Source: DATKWD01 sp963704815 (GTDB lineage Bacteria > Actinomycetota > Acidimicrobiia > Acidimicrobiales > Salinilacustritrichaceae). Taken from it: a stretch of 64,000 bases of DNA. The translations under genes and the position numbers were made by a program. This document shows, in pieces, positions 63,843 to 64,000 of the stretch (positions within the stretch are counted from its first letter, which is position 1; each line of letters begins with the position of its first letter). The DNA is taken from assembly GCA_963704815.1 (NCBI GenBank), contig CAVPHU010000005.1, forward strand, positions 1 through 64,000, written 5' to 3'. The notes under the pieces were generated by a model. The model searched no databases, was not told the DNA's origin, and saw only the letters and a program-made list of their open reading frames with translations.

Positions 63843-64000
63843 GAGTGCTCGAGCAGTCCGGTCCGTTCGACACCCTCATCTGGAGGAGTCGGTTCGGTGG
63901 TGGTCATGGCCTTCCGGGTGCTGGATCTCGGGCTGCGAGCATCGACTCCGCGTGGGCTGCTGCGAGTCGGGCCACGGGTACTCGGAACGGAGAGCAGCTG
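63833..64000 (-). CDS. possible C-terminal end of a minus-strand gene
   Basis: An open frame runs from the right edge to a TAA at 63833, encoding a Ser/Arg/Pro-rich stretch and an acidic ending (PTPPDEGVERTGLLEHSVE). The convergent terminator supports a gene end here, but the rest lies outside the window. It could be spurious. Confidence 0.3.
   Translation of the reverse strand, partial: QLLSVPSTRGPTRSSPRGVDARSPRSSTRKAMTTTEPTPPDEGVERTGLLEHSVE

Overview
The window is GC-rich, gene-dense bacterial DNA, almost certainly from an actinobacterium. The clade markers are a WhiB protein, a GlnR-type regulator beside a GSI and a GSII glutamine synthetase, a DUF4244-type pilin in a Tad locus, a 13E12/DUF222-type HNH nuclease, a DUF2510 protein, frequent GTG/TTG starts and ATGA/GTGA-coupled genes. 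An uncultured-type Acidimicrobiia relative (Ilumatobacter-like) is my best guess, by inference only.

Layout. 0-13.8 kb: SulP transporter, small membrane proteins, three DUF1254/DUF1214 paralogues, a large LuxR (LAL) regulator on the minus strand, a YbhN-type flippase and more small membrane proteins. 13.8-19 kb: a decayed accessory island with a PIN-like fragment, a Fic protein, a truncated sulfatase-maturase remnant, an excisionase and a tyrosine integrase facing the 3' end of tRNA-Pro(CGG). 19-34 kb: receiver and STAS proteins, two ArsA/Get3-like ATPases, NfeD, WhiB, selA-selB, FxsA, Nudix, MBL hydrolase, Mrp, an A-type Fe-S carrier, and a miniature fused molybdenum-hydroxylase-like protein. 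34.8-38 kb: glnR-like regulator, glnA and glnII with a four-half-site GlnR-box-like operator between the synthetases. 38-43 kb: a translationally coupled trio of PP-loop protein, GT2/pyruvyltransferase fusion and serine hydrolase. 43-53.8 kb: esterase, NAD synthetase, HAD, guaB, EamA, TetR/hydrolase pair, degraded HNH nuclease, DUF3626, phosphotransferase. 53.8-57 kb: cupin, two ferritin-like proteins coupled to an unknown protein, and a monooxygenase-like protein. 57-64 kb: primary-type sigma factor, tRNA-Sec, a 24-residue leaderless peptide, a compact Tad pilus operon, and a QEGLA/MATCAP-like metallopeptidase.

How parts work together. selA, selB and tRNA-Sec together indicate that the cell makes selenoproteins, although no selenoprotein is evident here. 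GlnR, GlnA, GlnII and the operator form a nitrogen-assimilation module. The CpaE/CpaF/TadB/TadC/pilin/TadE set is a short pilus assembly line.

Quality warning. I count about 17 single-base frameshifts, of which about 15 are +1 insertions, hitting conserved genes such as selA (three times), mrp and an ArsA ATPase. This bias points to uncorrected sequencing error more than to biology. Genes marked frameshifted are therefore described as their conceptual intact products.
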